This document shows, piece by piece, positions 16,955-25,293 of a DNA stretch of 57,159 bases. The notes beneath the pieces are model-generated. The model was not told the DNA's origin. It saw nothing but the letters and a program-made list of their open reading frames with translations, and searched no databases. Source of the DNA: Comamonadaceae bacterium. Its GTDB lineage: Bacteria > Pseudomonadota > Gammaproteobacteria > Burkholderiales > Burkholderiaceae_C. The stretch covers positions 1-57,159 of the forward strand of contig CANBWY010000004.1 in the NCBI GenBank assembly GCA_947373245.1, in the 5' to 3' direction. Position 1 is the stretch's first letter. Each line of letters begins with the position of its first letter. Made by a program: the position numbers and the translations under genes.

Positions 16955-17427
16955 GAAACATGTTGATGTGGTGCATGGTGCTGATGGGGCTATTTGTTCC
17001 GGCCTTGGCAGACACCGTCTGGCATTGTTCGCGCAGCGCAGCGGTGGACGTTTCTGATGACAGCATCGGGGTGGATCTTGGCGATCAGTTTTTACTGACC
17101 GCGCAAGGTGGTCCCTCAGACGTGATCAACATTACTTTGCGTGACTTGATGGATGTCTATTCAGGGGTCTACGTCGATGTCAGCGGCATCACCTTATCCG
17201 CTTGTTTTATGCCTGTGAGTGACACCCAGACCTTGATGGCCTTGAAAGCCTTGGGTTTGAACAGTGATGTTTTTTCGGCTTTGGCCCGTAAAAGTGCGAT
17301 TACCAAAAGCCCGTTGTACCGCGTGCGCAACGAACTCCAAATGCGGGAATGCATCGTGCGCCATCAACCTGCGGTGGGGTATTTGTCTAAGCCGCTCAGC
17401 ACAGAAGAGATCACACCGTGTTTTTGA
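16951..17427 (+). CDS. Small secreted protein of unknown function
   Basis: 158 residues from ATG 16951, which overlaps the subtilase TGA (ATGA). The N-terminus MRNMLMWCMVLMGLFVPALA is a signal peptide. The mature part has four cysteines (WHCSR, SACFM, RECIV and the near-terminal PCF) and the segments GVDLGDQFLLTAQGG and LRDLMDVYSGVYVDVSG, with mixed alpha/beta character. I do not recognise a family. Position between a secreted protease and an outer-membrane barrel, with overlapping reading frames on both sides, suggests that the three proteins act together; it could be a protease partner, inhibitor or barrel accessory. All three options are guesses. Confidence 0.65.
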   Translation: MRNMLMWCMVLMGLFVPALADTVWHCSRSAAVDVSDDSIGVDLGDQFLLTAQGGPSDVINITLRDLMDVYSGVYVDVSGITLSACFMPVSDTQTLMALKALGLNSDVFSALARKSAITKSPLYRVRNELQMRECIVRHQPAVGYLSKPLSTEEITPCF

Positions 17428-18641
17428 CCCCGCGCGCATTCACAGCAGCTATGCGCTGCCTCGTGTGCTGGAGCTGTTGCTTGTTGTTCGGCTTGGGTGA
17501 GGTCTGTGCCGAGGGCCTGAGCACATCGATGTATGGCGAAATGGGACTTGACGCTTGGGCGATTTCACCCAAGCGCCCTGCGATGGCCACGGACGGGGCA
17601 AGCGCCACTGCCACGCATTCCTATGACGCGTTGGGCTTGCCTGATACGGATACTGAATGGCATTTCAAGCCCGTTTCACCTTGGTTGCGATTTTCCGGCA
17701 GCGCACAGCTCGCGTCGGATGTGGAGGCCAACTTCAAATTCAGAGCCGATCAAGTGGCTGGGATGCACGTCGATGCAGCCAACCTAGATTGGGCTGCTTC
17801 GCCTTCTTTTGGTTTTCGTGCTGGGGTGGTCAACTTCAGCACCAATTGGTGTCGGACCTACGATGTGGATTCGCCTTGGGTAGCGGAACCCGATTTTTTC
17901 TGCCGCAGCAATGGTTACATGAATATCAACAATGCGGCCCCAGGCGTGCAGGCCTACACCAACACCAGCTTAGGGGCTTACCGAGTGCAAACGGTTGTTG
18001 GTTTGTACCGCCCTTTGTTTATGCTCTATAACTCCGATGAATTTGGCTTTCATCCGCCAAAACAAAACTTTCACATCGATTTCAATCGAAAAATCGGTGC
18101 CGCTGTGAATGTGCTGAACACGCAGACTGCCACCCAAGTACGCTTAGGTACTTTGCGCTCAGATGAGGGTGGGGCTTACGCGCCAGGCAGTGAAGTTGAT
18201 GGACACCGAACTCGGCAAAACCTCATCGATAACTATTATTTTGGCTTCGACACCGCTGTGCGCCCTTTCTTACGCTTTCGATACACCTGGTCACAGTACC
18301 GCAGCCATTTGATTTCCGATGAATTACCTGTCATCCAAGACAAAGAGTATTCACAAACGGTGGAGTTGATCTACGACTGGCAGGCGACCGATGTGTTGGC
18401 TTTGGGGATGTCCAAATTCAGCATTGCGGCAGCGCAAAATGATGTGAGCCAAAACATAAGAGCCGATGATTACTATTACCAGCTGAGCCCTGCTTATTTC
18501 GCCGCATGGCGTCACCAATGGGGTGAGGCCATTTACAGCACCTTGCAGTGGACGCATGCCACGCAAACCAGTGGCTACAACGGGGCGCGCTCCTCAGGCT
18601 CAGGCAGTGCCTTGGGCTTGCGCCTAGGTTTTCAGTTTTAA
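17418..18641 (+). CDS. Outer-membrane beta-barrel protein (porin-like), unknown family
   Basis: 407 residues from GTG 17418 (AGAAGAG a few bases ahead), overlapping the previous gene by ten bases; an in-frame ATG at 17451 would still leave a signal peptide. After a leader rich in Cys and Leu (cleavage near VCAEG) the protein consists of alternating polar/hydrophobic strands with many aromatic residues, such as WLRFSGSAQLASDVEANFKF, ALGLRLGFQF, and ends in a C-terminal Phe, the sorting signal of outer-membrane barrels. The number of strand-like segments suggests 14-16 strands. An internal Cys pair (NWCRTYD, FFCRSNG) is unusual for a porin. I cannot name a family; transport channel or secretion-linked barrel are both possible. 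Confidence 0.65.
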   Translation: MFLTPRAFTAAMRCLVCWSCCLLFGLGEVCAEGLSTSMYGEMGLDAWAISPKRPAMATDGASATATHSYDALGLPDTDTEWHFKPVSPWLRFSGSAQLASDVEANFKFRADQVAGMHVDAANLDWAASPSFGFRAGVVNFSTNWCRTYDVDSPWVAEPDFFCRSNGYMNINNAAPGVQAYTNTSLGAYRVQTVVGLYRPLFMLYNSDEFGFHPPKQNFHIDFNRKIGAAVNVLNTQTATQVRLGTLRSDEGGAYAPGSEVDGHRTRQNLIDNYYFGFDTAVRPFLRFRYTWSQYRSHLISDELPVIQDKEYSQTVELIYDWQATDVLALGMSKFSIAAAQNDVSQNIRADDYYYQLSPAYFAAWRHQWGEAIYSTLQWTHATQTSGYNGARSSGSGSALGLRLGFQF

Positions 18642-18663
18642 GTTGCGCACATCAGATACGGCG

Positions 18664-19212
18664 CTAAACAATGTCGATGTGGTGCAACTCAAATAGCCCC
18701 TTTTTGGCGTCTGCAAAGTAGTATTGCAAAGTTTCTCGGACGGTGCGAAATGCAATCTCGTCCCAAGGAATCTCGTGTTCGGCAAACAAGCGTGCCTCTT
18801 GCGTTTCGTAGCCGGGGTCAAACTGGTCGCTGGTGAGTTGCGCGCGATAAAAGAAATGCACTTGACCCACGCGCGTCACATTCATCAGGGTGAATAGCCC
18901 TTGCATTTCAAACTGAGCGCCTGCTTCTTCTACCGTTTCACGTGCGGCGCCTTGCGCCACGGTTTCGTTGAGTTCCATGAAGCCCGCAGGCAAGGTCCAT
19001 TTGCCTAGCCTGGGTTCAATGTTGCGCTTGCAGAGCAACACTTTTTCACCCCATACCGGCACTGTGCCCACCACGTTGAGTGGGTTTTCGTAGTGGACGG
19101 TGTGACAGGTGTTGCACACCGCACGCTCACGCGTGTCGCCGTCATCGGGCAGGCGGTAGGTCACCGCGCTGCCGCAGGACTTGCAATGTTGAATCAGCGG
19201 GCGGTGCAGCAT
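18664..19212 (-). CDS. NUDIX hydrolase with N-terminal zinc ribbon
   Basis: 182 residues. The N-terminus holds a zinc ribbon (Cys10, Cys13, Cys33, Cys36). A complete Nudix box runs from Gly77 to Ala99, with the Glu91-region REXXEE metal-binding core (ARETVEEAGA). This pairing resembles NudC-like pyrophosphatases, but the protein is shorter than NudC and lacks its substrate-recognition SQPWPFPxS signature, so the substrate, a nucleoside diphosphate derivative, is open. Last gene of a leftward set ABM-FAH-NUDIX, five bases behind the FAH gene. Convergent with the barrel gene, 22 bases apart. Confidence 0.88.
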   Translation of the reverse strand: MLHRPLIQHCKSCGSAVTYRLPDDGDTRERAVCNTCHTVHYENPLNVVGTVPVWGEKVLLCKRNIEPRLGKWTLPAGFMELNETVAQGAARETVEEAGAQFEMQGLFTLMNVTRVGQVHFFYRAQLTSDQFDPGYETQEARLFAEHEIPWDEIAFRTVRETLQYYFADAKKGLFELHHIDIV

Positions 19213-19217
19213 GTGGC

Positions 19218-19913
19218 TTAGACCACCTTCACTTTGAGTTCACCCAAACCAGCCACGGCGCCGACCAAGGTGTCGCCAGCCACGACCGCGCCCACGCCTT
19301 CGGGCGTGCCGGTGTAAATCAAGTCGCCGGGTTGCAGCTCCCAAGCGGCAGACAAGTGCTCGATGGTTTCTGCAATGTTCCAAATGAGCTGTGAGGTGTT
19401 GCTGCGTTGGCGATCTTGGCCGTTGACTTGCACGTAGATATCCGCGTTCTCCACATCACCAGTTTGCGCGACTGGGGTAATGGGGCCGATGGGGGCGCTG
19501 TGGTCAAAGCCTTTGCCAATGCACCAAGGGCGACCTTGTTTTTTCATCTCGCCTTGCAAGTCGCGGCGGGTCATGTCCAAGCCCACGGCATAGCCGTAGA
19601 TGTGGTTCAAAGCGTCTGCGGCGGAAATGTTTTTGCCGCCCTTGCCAATGGCCACCACCAATTCAATTTCATGGTGGAAGTTCTTGGTCAAGCTGGGGTA
19701 GGGCATGGTGCCGGTTTCGTCGGCATTCACCACCACCAAGCTGTCCGTGGGTTTGAGGAAGAAGAAGGGCGGTTCACGACCGGTGAAGCCCATTTCTTTG
19801 GCGTGTTCTTCGTAGTTGCGGCCCACGCAGTAGATGCGGTGTACGGGGAAGCGGGCGGCTTGGCCAACGACGGGCACTGACACGACGGGGGTGGGGTCGA
19901 ACAAATAGCGCAT
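19218..19913 (-). CDS. Fumarylacetoacetate hydrolase family protein (fumarylpyruvate hydrolase-like)
   Basis: 231 residues, the short single-domain FAH form. Motifs: RIYCVGRNYEEHAKEMG, FHHEIELVVAIGKGG with the metal-binding Glu residues, GYAVGLDMTRRDLQ and LQPGDLIYTGTPEGVGAV. The same pattern occurs in the gentisate-cluster enzyme at 39123-39824, so it may also split fumarylpyruvate into fumarate and pyruvate or act on a related acylpyruvate. It is not in a ring-cleavage operon here: the neighbours are a small ABM protein upstream and a NUDIX hydrolase downstream, all leftward. A general oxaloacetate decarboxylase or acylpyruvase role is equally possible. Confidence 0.85.
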   Translation of the reverse strand: MRYLFDPTPVVSVPVVGQAARFPVHRIYCVGRNYEEHAKEMGFTGREPPFFFLKPTDSLVVVNADETGTMPYPSLTKNFHHEIELVVAIGKGGKNISAADALNHIYGYAVGLDMTRRDLQGEMKKQGRPWCIGKGFDHSAPIGPITPVAQTGDVENADIYVQVNGQDRQRSNTSQLIWNIAETIEHLSAAWELQPGDLIYTGTPEGVGAVVAGDTLVGAVAGLGELKVKVV

Positions 19914-19940
19914 GGCCTATCTCCTGATGATTTTTGCGGT

Positions 19941-20246
19941 TCAGCTGTTTGACTTGGTCACGAGCTCAAAGTGCTCCACCGCCGGGGCTTGCGTGAAGAA
20001 GGGGCCGACGATGGCACGCCATTCGGCAAACGCGGGCGACTCGCGGAAGTCCACGGTGTGGTTTTCTAGCGTGGTCCAGAAAATTTGCAACACATAACGC
20101 TCGGGCGACTCGATGCCTCGGTTGACTTTGTAGCCCTCAAAGCCTTTGGCTTTGGAGATCACGGTTTCCACGCCACGCTGGATGGCTTCGTCAAAGGCGG
20201 CTTGTTGGCCGGGGTGGATGCGGAGGTCGGCGAGTTCGAGGATCAT
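19941..20246 (-). CDS. Antibiotic biosynthesis monooxygenase (ABM)-like dimeric alpha-beta barrel protein
   Basis: 101 residues, one ferredoxin-like domain. It starts MILELADLRIHPGQQAAFDE and has the typical second-half segment YVLQIFWTTLENHTVDF with the conserved aromatic/His positions of ABM-domain proteins (Pfam ABM). Such proteins are small cytoplasmic dimers; some are quinone or haem-related monooxygenases, many are uncharacterised. First gene of the leftward ABM-FAH-NUDIX set, 27 bases ahead of the FAH gene. The function in this strain cannot be told. Confidence 0.75.
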   Translation of the reverse strand: MILELADLRIHPGQQAAFDEAIQRGVETVISKAKGFEGYKVNRGIESPERYVLQIFWTTLENHTVDFRESPAFAEWRAIVGPFFTQAPAVEHFELVTKSNS

Positions 20247-20331
20247 GGTCAGTGGTGTGAGTTGAAATGAGGCTTGAGTCTACCGCTGCGTTGGGTGGCG
20301 GTCAGTCGTGTTCGCGATATCCTTGCAGGCT

Positions 20332-21144
20332 ATGCGCCACAGTCCCCCCCCCATGCATCCGCCCATGCACGAGCCCACGCTTTGGCCCATGCATTGGGCG
20401 TTGCCCGCTGGCGTGCAGGCGCTGTGCACCACCCGTGTGGGCGGCGCATCGCGCCCTCCTTTTGGGGGATTTAACCTCGGCGATCACGTGCAGGACGAGC
20501 CCAAAGCGGTGGCGGCAAACCGTGCGCTGCTGCGCACGCAATTGCTTGGCGCACGCCCCGTGTTCTTGACGCAGGTGCATGGTGTTCAAGTGGTGGTGCT
20601 GAATGCGACCACGCCCGATGGCACCGTGGCAGACGCCTGTCTCACCCAAGACGCGCAGGTGGCCTGCACCATCCTGGTGGCCGATTGCTTGCCCCTGTTG
20701 TTCACCGATGACGCGGGCCGTGTCGTCGCGGCGGCACATGCAGGTTGGCGTGGATTGGCCGCAGGTGTTGTCGAGCAAACGGTGCAAGCCGTTTGCGCGC
20801 AAGCTCAGGTAAAAGCCAGTCAAGTACGCGTGTGGTTGGGGCCTTGCATTGGCCCAGAGGCGTTTGAGGTGGGCGAGGATGTGCGCGAAGCGTTCACCAC
20901 GTCTGGGGCAGCTGCATCATTGAACGCGTCGCACTATTTCAAGCCCCATGCCACGCATGCGCACAAGTGGTTGGCAGATCTTGCGGGCTTGGCTCGACTG
21001 CGTTTGCAAGCGGTGGGTGTCACCTCTATCGCGGGCAATGACAGCACCCTTGCGTGGTGCACGGTGTCGCAGCCGTCACAGCTCTTTTCGTACCGGCGCG
21101 ATGGGGTCACTGGGCGCTTCGCTGTGTGTATCTGGCGCGGTTGA
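20332..21144 (+). CDS. pgeF: Peptidoglycan editing factor PgeF / laccase-domain purine nucleoside phosphorylase
   Basis: 270 residues from ATG 20332; other in-frame starts are GTG 20308 and ATG 20353 and none has a clear ribosome binding site. The Cu-oxidase_4 (YfiH) family motifs are present: FLTQVHGVQVV, LVADCLPLLFTDD, AAAHAGWRGLAAGVVE and WLGPCIGPEAFEVG, supplying the His-Cys-His zinc site. Proteins of the family act on purine nucleosides (phosphorolysis and adenosine deamination) and in E. coli help keep muropeptide composition correct. A run of nine C residues lies at 20344-20352, right before ATG 20353. The end overlaps the opposite small membrane-protein gene by 69 bases. Confidence 0.88.
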   Translation: MRHSPPPMHPPMHEPTLWPMHWALPAGVQALCTTRVGGASRPPFGGFNLGDHVQDEPKAVAANRALLRTQLLGARPVFLTQVHGVQVVVLNATTPDGTVADACLTQDAQVACTILVADCLPLLFTDDAGRVVAAAHAGWRGLAAGVVEQTVQAVCAQAQVKASQVRVWLGPCIGPEAFEVGEDVREAFTTSGAAASLNASHYFKPHATHAHKWLADLAGLARLRLQAVGVTSIAGNDSTLAWCTVSQPSQLFSYRRDGVTGRFAVCIWRG

Positions 21145-21339
21145 TTGCGCTGCTTCTTTGGCCTTGATGGCACGACGTCTTGCAGGGCTACCCATGATGT
21201 AGGCGACCACACCCATCGGCAGCACGCCGTAGAGTAAAAAGGTAATGACAGCACCGAGCAAAGAACCGATGGGGCTGGTGGCCTCAGCCACAGCCATCAT
21301 GAATGCCACGTAAATCCAAGCGATGAGGACCAAATACAT
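21076..21339 (-). CDS. Small inner-membrane protein of unknown function
   Basis: 87 residues. Two hydrophobic segments (MYLVLIAWIYVAFMMAVAEA and GSLLGAVITFLLYGVLPMGV), then a basic stretch PARRRAIKAKEAAQ and a Pro/Ala/Ser-rich tail; predicted inner-membrane hairpin with a cytoplasmic tail. Convergent with pgeF and overlapping its last 69 bases; the overlap is on the low-complexity tail. I do not recognise a characterised family. The reading frame, start and composition look coding rather than accidental. Confidence 0.65.
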   Translation of the reverse strand: MYLVLIAWIYVAFMMAVAEATSPIGSLLGAVITFLLYGVLPMGVVAYIMGSPARRRAIKAKEAAQSTAPDTHSEAPSDPIAPVRKEL

Positions 21340-21446
21340 CTAGGGGTTTTCTCTTGAGTTTGATATACGTCAGAAATTTGAAGGTAAATCACTGACATAC
21401 TGGCGACAGTTATAAAAACAACTGTAACTGTATAGGAGATGTTGAG

Positions 21447-23120
21447 ATGGATCAGAATGCGGCCCTCAAGAGCCTCGGAGACGGATGGCTCAAAGCCTTG
21501 GCCTCATTTAAATCGCTCGGTAGTGGCGAGGCTCAAGCCCCTACATTGAGTTTTCCGCCAGACAAACTTGAATCACTGCACAAGCAATACATGGAAGAAG
21601 CCACAGGGCTGTGGAACCAAAGTATGAAGGGCGCTCCTGCGGTGCAAGACCGTCGTTTCAAGAGCGATGCGTGGGCGCAAAATCCCATGGCTGCTTTCAC
21701 CGCTGCGGCGTACCTGCTCAACACACGAACGATGATGGCGTTGACAGAGGCGGCTGAAACGGACGCCAAAACCAAAGCTCGCATTCAGTTTGCTGTCGAA
21801 CAATGGGCGGCGGCCTCCGCACCCAGCAACTTCATGGCGCTCAACGCGGATGCCCAGCAAAAGGCGATTGAAACCAAGGGCGAGAGTATTTCCAAGGGCA
21901 TTCAAAACTTGTTGCACGACATGCAGCAAGGCCATGTCTCGATGACCGACGAGCGTTTGTTTGAGGTGGGCAAAAACGTCGCCACTTCCGAAGGCAAGGT
22001 GGTGTTTGAGAACGCGTTTTTCCAATTGCTCGAATACAAACCCCTCACGGCCAAAGTCTACGAACGCCCCTTCTTGCTGATCCCACCTTGCATCAACAAG
22101 TTTTACATCCTTGACTTGCAACCCGAGAACTCACTCATCCGCTATGCGGTGAGCCAAGGCCATCGCACCTTTGTGGTGAGCTGGCGCAACCCAGATGAGT
22201 CCTTGCAGCACACGACTTGGGACAACTATGTTGAAGACGTGGCAATTCAAGCCATTCAGGTGACACGTGAAATTGGTGGCACCCCACAAATCAATGCTTT
22301 GGGGTTTTGTGTCGGCGGCACGATTTTGAGCAACGCGCTTGCCGTGTTGGCGGCGCGTGGCGAAAAGCCCGTGGCCAGCGCGACTTTGCTCACGACGCTG
22401 ATTGACTTCACCGACACCGGCGTGTTGGATGTGTTCATCGACGAAGGGTTTGTGAAATACCGCGAAGGTCAGTTCGCCAAAGGCGGCTTGATGAAGGGCA
22501 ACGACATGGCGTCAACCTTCAGCTTCTTGCGCCCCAATGACTTGGTGTGGAACTACGTGGTGGGCAATTACCTCAAAGGTGAAACTCCGCCTCCGTTTGA
22601 TTTGTTGTACTGGAACAGCGACTCCACCAATTTGCCAGGCCCTATGTACGCTTGGTATTTGCGCAATACCTACCTTGAGAACAACTTGATCAAGCCCGGC
22701 AAAGCCTTGGTATGTGGCGAAAAAATTGATTTGCGCCAAGTCGATCTACCGATCTACATCTACGGTTCGCGTGAAGACCACATTGTGCCGATTGGTGGTG
22801 CGTATGCCAGCACGCAAGTCTTCCCCGGCAAAAAGCGTTTCGTCATGGGCGCTTCTGGGCACATTGCCGGTGTGATCAACCCACCTGCGGCGAAGAAGCG
22901 TTGCTATTGGACGGGTAGTGACACCAGCTTCCCTAAAGATGTCGATCAATGGATTGCCAAAGCCAAGGAGCATCCCGGCAGTTGGTGGACCGATTGGTCT
23001 GATTGGCTCAAAACGCACGCAGGCAAACAAATTGCGGCACCCAAAACCTATGGCAAAGGCAAATACAAAGCGACCGAAGATGCACCCGGTCGTTATGTCA
23101 AAGCCCGCGCCAGCAAATAA
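21447..23120 (+). CDS. phaC: Class I poly(3-hydroxyalkanoate) synthase
   Basis: 557 residues, slightly shorter than the Ralstonia enzyme (589) and complete; ribosome binding site TAGGAGA. The catalytic triad is visible: Cys288 in the lipase-like box GFCVGG, Asp444 (SREDHIVP) and His472 (GASGHIAGV). The N-terminal ~190 residues form the helical region typical of class I. It polymerises (R)-3-hydroxybutyryl-CoA on the surface of PHB granules in the cytoplasm. phaA and phaB follow in the same direction, which supplies its monomer from acetyl-CoA. The upstream gap contains an ACAGTT/AACTGT inverted repeat (21406-21425) that might be regulatory. No phaR or phasin gene is in the window. Confidence 0.96.
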   Translation: MDQNAALKSLGDGWLKALASFKSLGSGEAQAPTLSFPPDKLESLHKQYMEEATGLWNQSMKGAPAVQDRRFKSDAWAQNPMAAFTAAAYLLNTRTMMALTEAAETDAKTKARIQFAVEQWAAASAPSNFMALNADAQQKAIETKGESISKGIQNLLHDMQQGHVSMTDERLFEVGKNVATSEGKVVFENAFFQLLEYKPLTAKVYERPFLLIPPCINKFYILDLQPENSLIRYAVSQGHRTFVVSWRNPDESLQHTTWDNYVEDVAIQAIQVTREIGGTPQINALGFCVGGTILSNALAVLAARGEKPVASATLLTTLIDFTDTGVLDVFIDEGFVKYREGQFAKGGLMKGNDMASTFSFLRPNDLVWNYVVGNYLKGETPPPFDLLYWNSDSTNLPGPMYAWYLRNTYLENNLIKPGKALVCGEKIDLRQVDLPIYIYGSREDHIVPIGGAYASTQVFPGKKRFVMGASGHIAGVINPPAAKKRCYWTGSDTSFPKDVDQWIAKAKEHPGSWWTDWSDWLKTHAGKQIAAPKTYGKGKYKATEDAPGRYVKARASK

Positions 23121-23153
23121 TTTCTAAACCTTTCGAACTTAATGGAGATATGC

Positions 23154-24332
23154 ATGGAAGACATCGTCATCGTTTCAGCTGCCCGCACTGCGGTGGGAAA
23201 ATTCGGCGGTTCGCTCGCCAAAATCGCTGCAACGGAACTGGGCTCAATCGCCATTCGCGAAGCGTTGGTCCGTGCCAAAGTGGACCCCGCGATGGTGGGT
23301 GAAGTCATCATGGGCCAAGTGTTGGCCGCAGGTGCAGGCCAAAACCCTGCGCGTCAAGCCTTGATGAAATCGGGCATTCCTAATGCTGTGCCTGCTTTGA
23401 CCATCAACGCCGTGTGCGGCTCAGGCCTCAAGTCGGTCATGTTGGCCGCACAGGCTGTCGCCTATGGTGACAGTGACATCGTGGTGGCTGGTGGCCAAGA
23501 AAACATGAGCGCTTCAGGTCACGTGTTGTTGGGCTCGCGCGATGGCCAACGCATGGGCAACTGGAACATGATTGACACCATGATCGTGGACGGTTTGTGG
23601 GACGTGTACAACCAATACCACATGGGCATCACCGCCGAGAACGTGGCCAAAGCCCACGGCATTACCCGTGACATGCAAGACGCGTTGGCCTTGGCCAGCC
23701 AGCTCAAAGCATCCGCCGCGCAAGATGCTGGCAAGTTCAAAGACGAAATCGTGTCGGTGAACATTCCTCAACGCAAGGGCGACCCGATCGCGTTCAACGC
23801 AGATGAATTCATCAACAAGAAAACCACAGCCGAAGTGTTGGCGGGCTTGCGCCCTGCTTTTGACAAAGCAGGCACAGTGACGGCTGGTAACGCATCGGGC
23901 ATCAACGATGGCGCTGCTGCCGTGGTGGTCATGACGGCCAAGAAAGCGGCGTCTTTGGGCCTGACACCTTTGGCTCGCATTGCGGCTTTCGGTACCAGCG
24001 GTTTAGACCCCGCCATCATGGGCATGGGCCCTGTGTCTGCCTCACGCAAAGCCTTGCAACGTGCAGGTTGGAGCGCAGCCGATGTGGACTTGTTCGAACT
24101 CAACGAAGCCTTCGCTGCGCAAGCTTGCGCCGTGAATCAAGAACTCGACATCGACCCCGCCAAAGTCAACGTCAACGGTGGTGCGATTGCCATTGGTCAC
24201 CCCATTGGCGCGTCTGGCTGCCGCATCTTGGTGACTTTGCTGCATGAGATGCAACGTCGCAACGCCAAGAAAGGCTTGGCCGCTCTGTGTATCGGTGGCG
24301 GCATGGGCGTGTCATTGGCGCTTGAGCGTTGA
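23154..24332 (+). CDS. phaA: Acetyl-CoA C-acetyltransferase (beta-ketothiolase)
   Basis: 392 residues from ATG 23154, preferred over ATG 23142 because GGAGA lies five bases before it. Thiolase with the acyl-binding Cys88 (NAVCGSGLKSV), the His in AIGHPIGASGCR and the second active-site Cys in ALCIGGGMG. It condenses two acetyl-CoA to acetoacetyl-CoA, the first step of PHB synthesis, and can run backwards for PHB breakdown. Located between phaC and phaB, with 33 and 68 base gaps, in the classic phaCAB order. Confidence 0.95.
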   Translation: MEDIVIVSAARTAVGKFGGSLAKIAATELGSIAIREALVRAKVDPAMVGEVIMGQVLAAGAGQNPARQALMKSGIPNAVPALTINAVCGSGLKSVMLAAQAVAYGDSDIVVAGGQENMSASGHVLLGSRDGQRMGNWNMIDTMIVDGLWDVYNQYHMGITAENVAKAHGITRDMQDALALASQLKASAAQDAGKFKDEIVSVNIPQRKGDPIAFNADEFINKKTTAEVLAGLRPAFDKAGTVTAGNASGINDGAAAVVVMTAKKAASLGLTPLARIAAFGTSGLDPAIMGMGPVSASRKALQRAGWSAADVDLFELNEAFAAQACAVNQELDIDPAKVNVNGGAIAIGHPIGASGCRILVTLLHEMQRRNAKKGLAALCIGGGMGVSLALER

Positions 24333-24400
24333 GGCGTTCAAACCCAGTTTTCTAAATCTCATTCACTTCAAATCAAACTCATCCCTATAGGAGACAAAAA

Positions 24401-25138
24401 ATGAGCAAAAAAGTAGCGTACGTCACAGGCGGCATGGGTGGCATCGGAACCGCAATCTGCCAACGCCTTCACAAAGAAGGCTTCACAGTGATCGCAGGCT
24501 GCGGCCCCACGCGTGATTTCAACAAGTGGTTGGATGAACAAAAAGCGTTGGGTTTCACCTTCTACGCCTCTGTCGGTAACGTGGGCGATTGGGATTCCAC
24601 GGTCGAAGCCTTCACCAAGGCCAAGGCTGAGCATGGTCCGATTGACGTCTTGGTCAACAACGCCGGTATCACCAAAGACCGCATGTTCTTGAAAATGACG
24701 CGCGAAGATTGGGACGCAGTGATGAACACCAACCTAGACTCCATGTTCAACGTCACCAAGCAAGTGGTGCCTGACATGGTCGAACGTGGTTGGGGCCGCA
24801 TCATCAACATCTCGTCGGTGAACGGTGAAAAAGGCCAAGCGGGCCAAACCAACTACTCGGCTGCCAAGGCCGGTATGCACGGTTTCTCGATGGCTTTGGC
24901 ACAAGAGTTGGCCACCAAAGGCGTGACGGTTAACACCGTGTCGCCAGGCTACATCGGCACTGACATGGTCAACGCCATCCGTCCTGATGTGTTGGAAAAA
25001 ATCGTGGCCACAGTGCCCGTCAAGCGCTTGGGTAAGCCGGCCGAAATCGCGTCCATCATTGCCTGGATGGCCAGCGAAGATGGTGGTTACACCACTGGTG
25101 CTGACTTTGCCGTGAACGGTGGTTTGCACATGGGCTAA
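24401..25138 (+). CDS. phaB: Acetoacetyl-CoA reductase
   Basis: 245 residues with ribosome binding site TAGGAGA. Short-chain dehydrogenase: NAD(P)-binding TGGMGGIGTAI at the N-terminus, VNNAGITKDR, the catalytic Ser in INISSVNGEKGQAGQ and Tyr/Lys in NYSAAKAG. The segment length and the Asn after the glycine motif region agree with NADPH-dependent PhaB, which makes (R)-3-hydroxybutyryl-CoA for PhaC. Final gene of the phaCAB operon; a strong terminator follows 35 bases after the stop codon. Confidence 0.95.
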   Translation: MSKKVAYVTGGMGGIGTAICQRLHKEGFTVIAGCGPTRDFNKWLDEQKALGFTFYASVGNVGDWDSTVEAFTKAKAEHGPIDVLVNNAGITKDRMFLKMTREDWDAVMNTNLDSMFNVTKQVVPDMVERGWGRIINISSVNGEKGQAGQTNYSAAKAGMHGFSMALAQELATKGVTVNTVSPGYIGTDMVNAIRPDVLEKIVATVPVKRLGKPAEIASIIAWMASEDGGYTTGADFAVNGGLHMG

Positions 25139-25172
25139 TGCACTGCGCCTTTGGCGTTTTGCACATGGCTCC

Positions 25173-25204
25173 AAGGCCGCAGATTCGTCTGCGGCCTTTT
25201 TTGT
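25173..25204 (+). terminator. Rho-independent terminator of the phaCAB operon
   Basis: An 11-bp stem (25173-25183 with 25188-25198; core GGCCGCAGA) closed by a TTCG tetraloop and followed by T residues to 25203. Textbook intrinsic terminator. Confidence 0.92.
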
Positions 25205-25273
25205 TAGCCAATTGGCGTAAGTAAAAACCCGTCATGCTATTTTGTTAGAGTTGTCAAACTTATTAACAATTTT

Positions 25274-25285
25274 GGCAAATTTGCC
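25274..25285. promoter_or_regulatory. 12-bp palindrome before the methyltransferase gene
   Basis: GGCAAATTTGCC is perfectly symmetric and ends right before the CGGAGG ribosome binding site. A looser TTGTTA/TAACAA dyad (25242-25247, 25264-25269) lies upstream of it. No spacer exists for an RNA loop, so a protein-binding site is the likelier reading. Confidence 0.35.
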
Positions 25286-25293
25286 GGAGGTCT

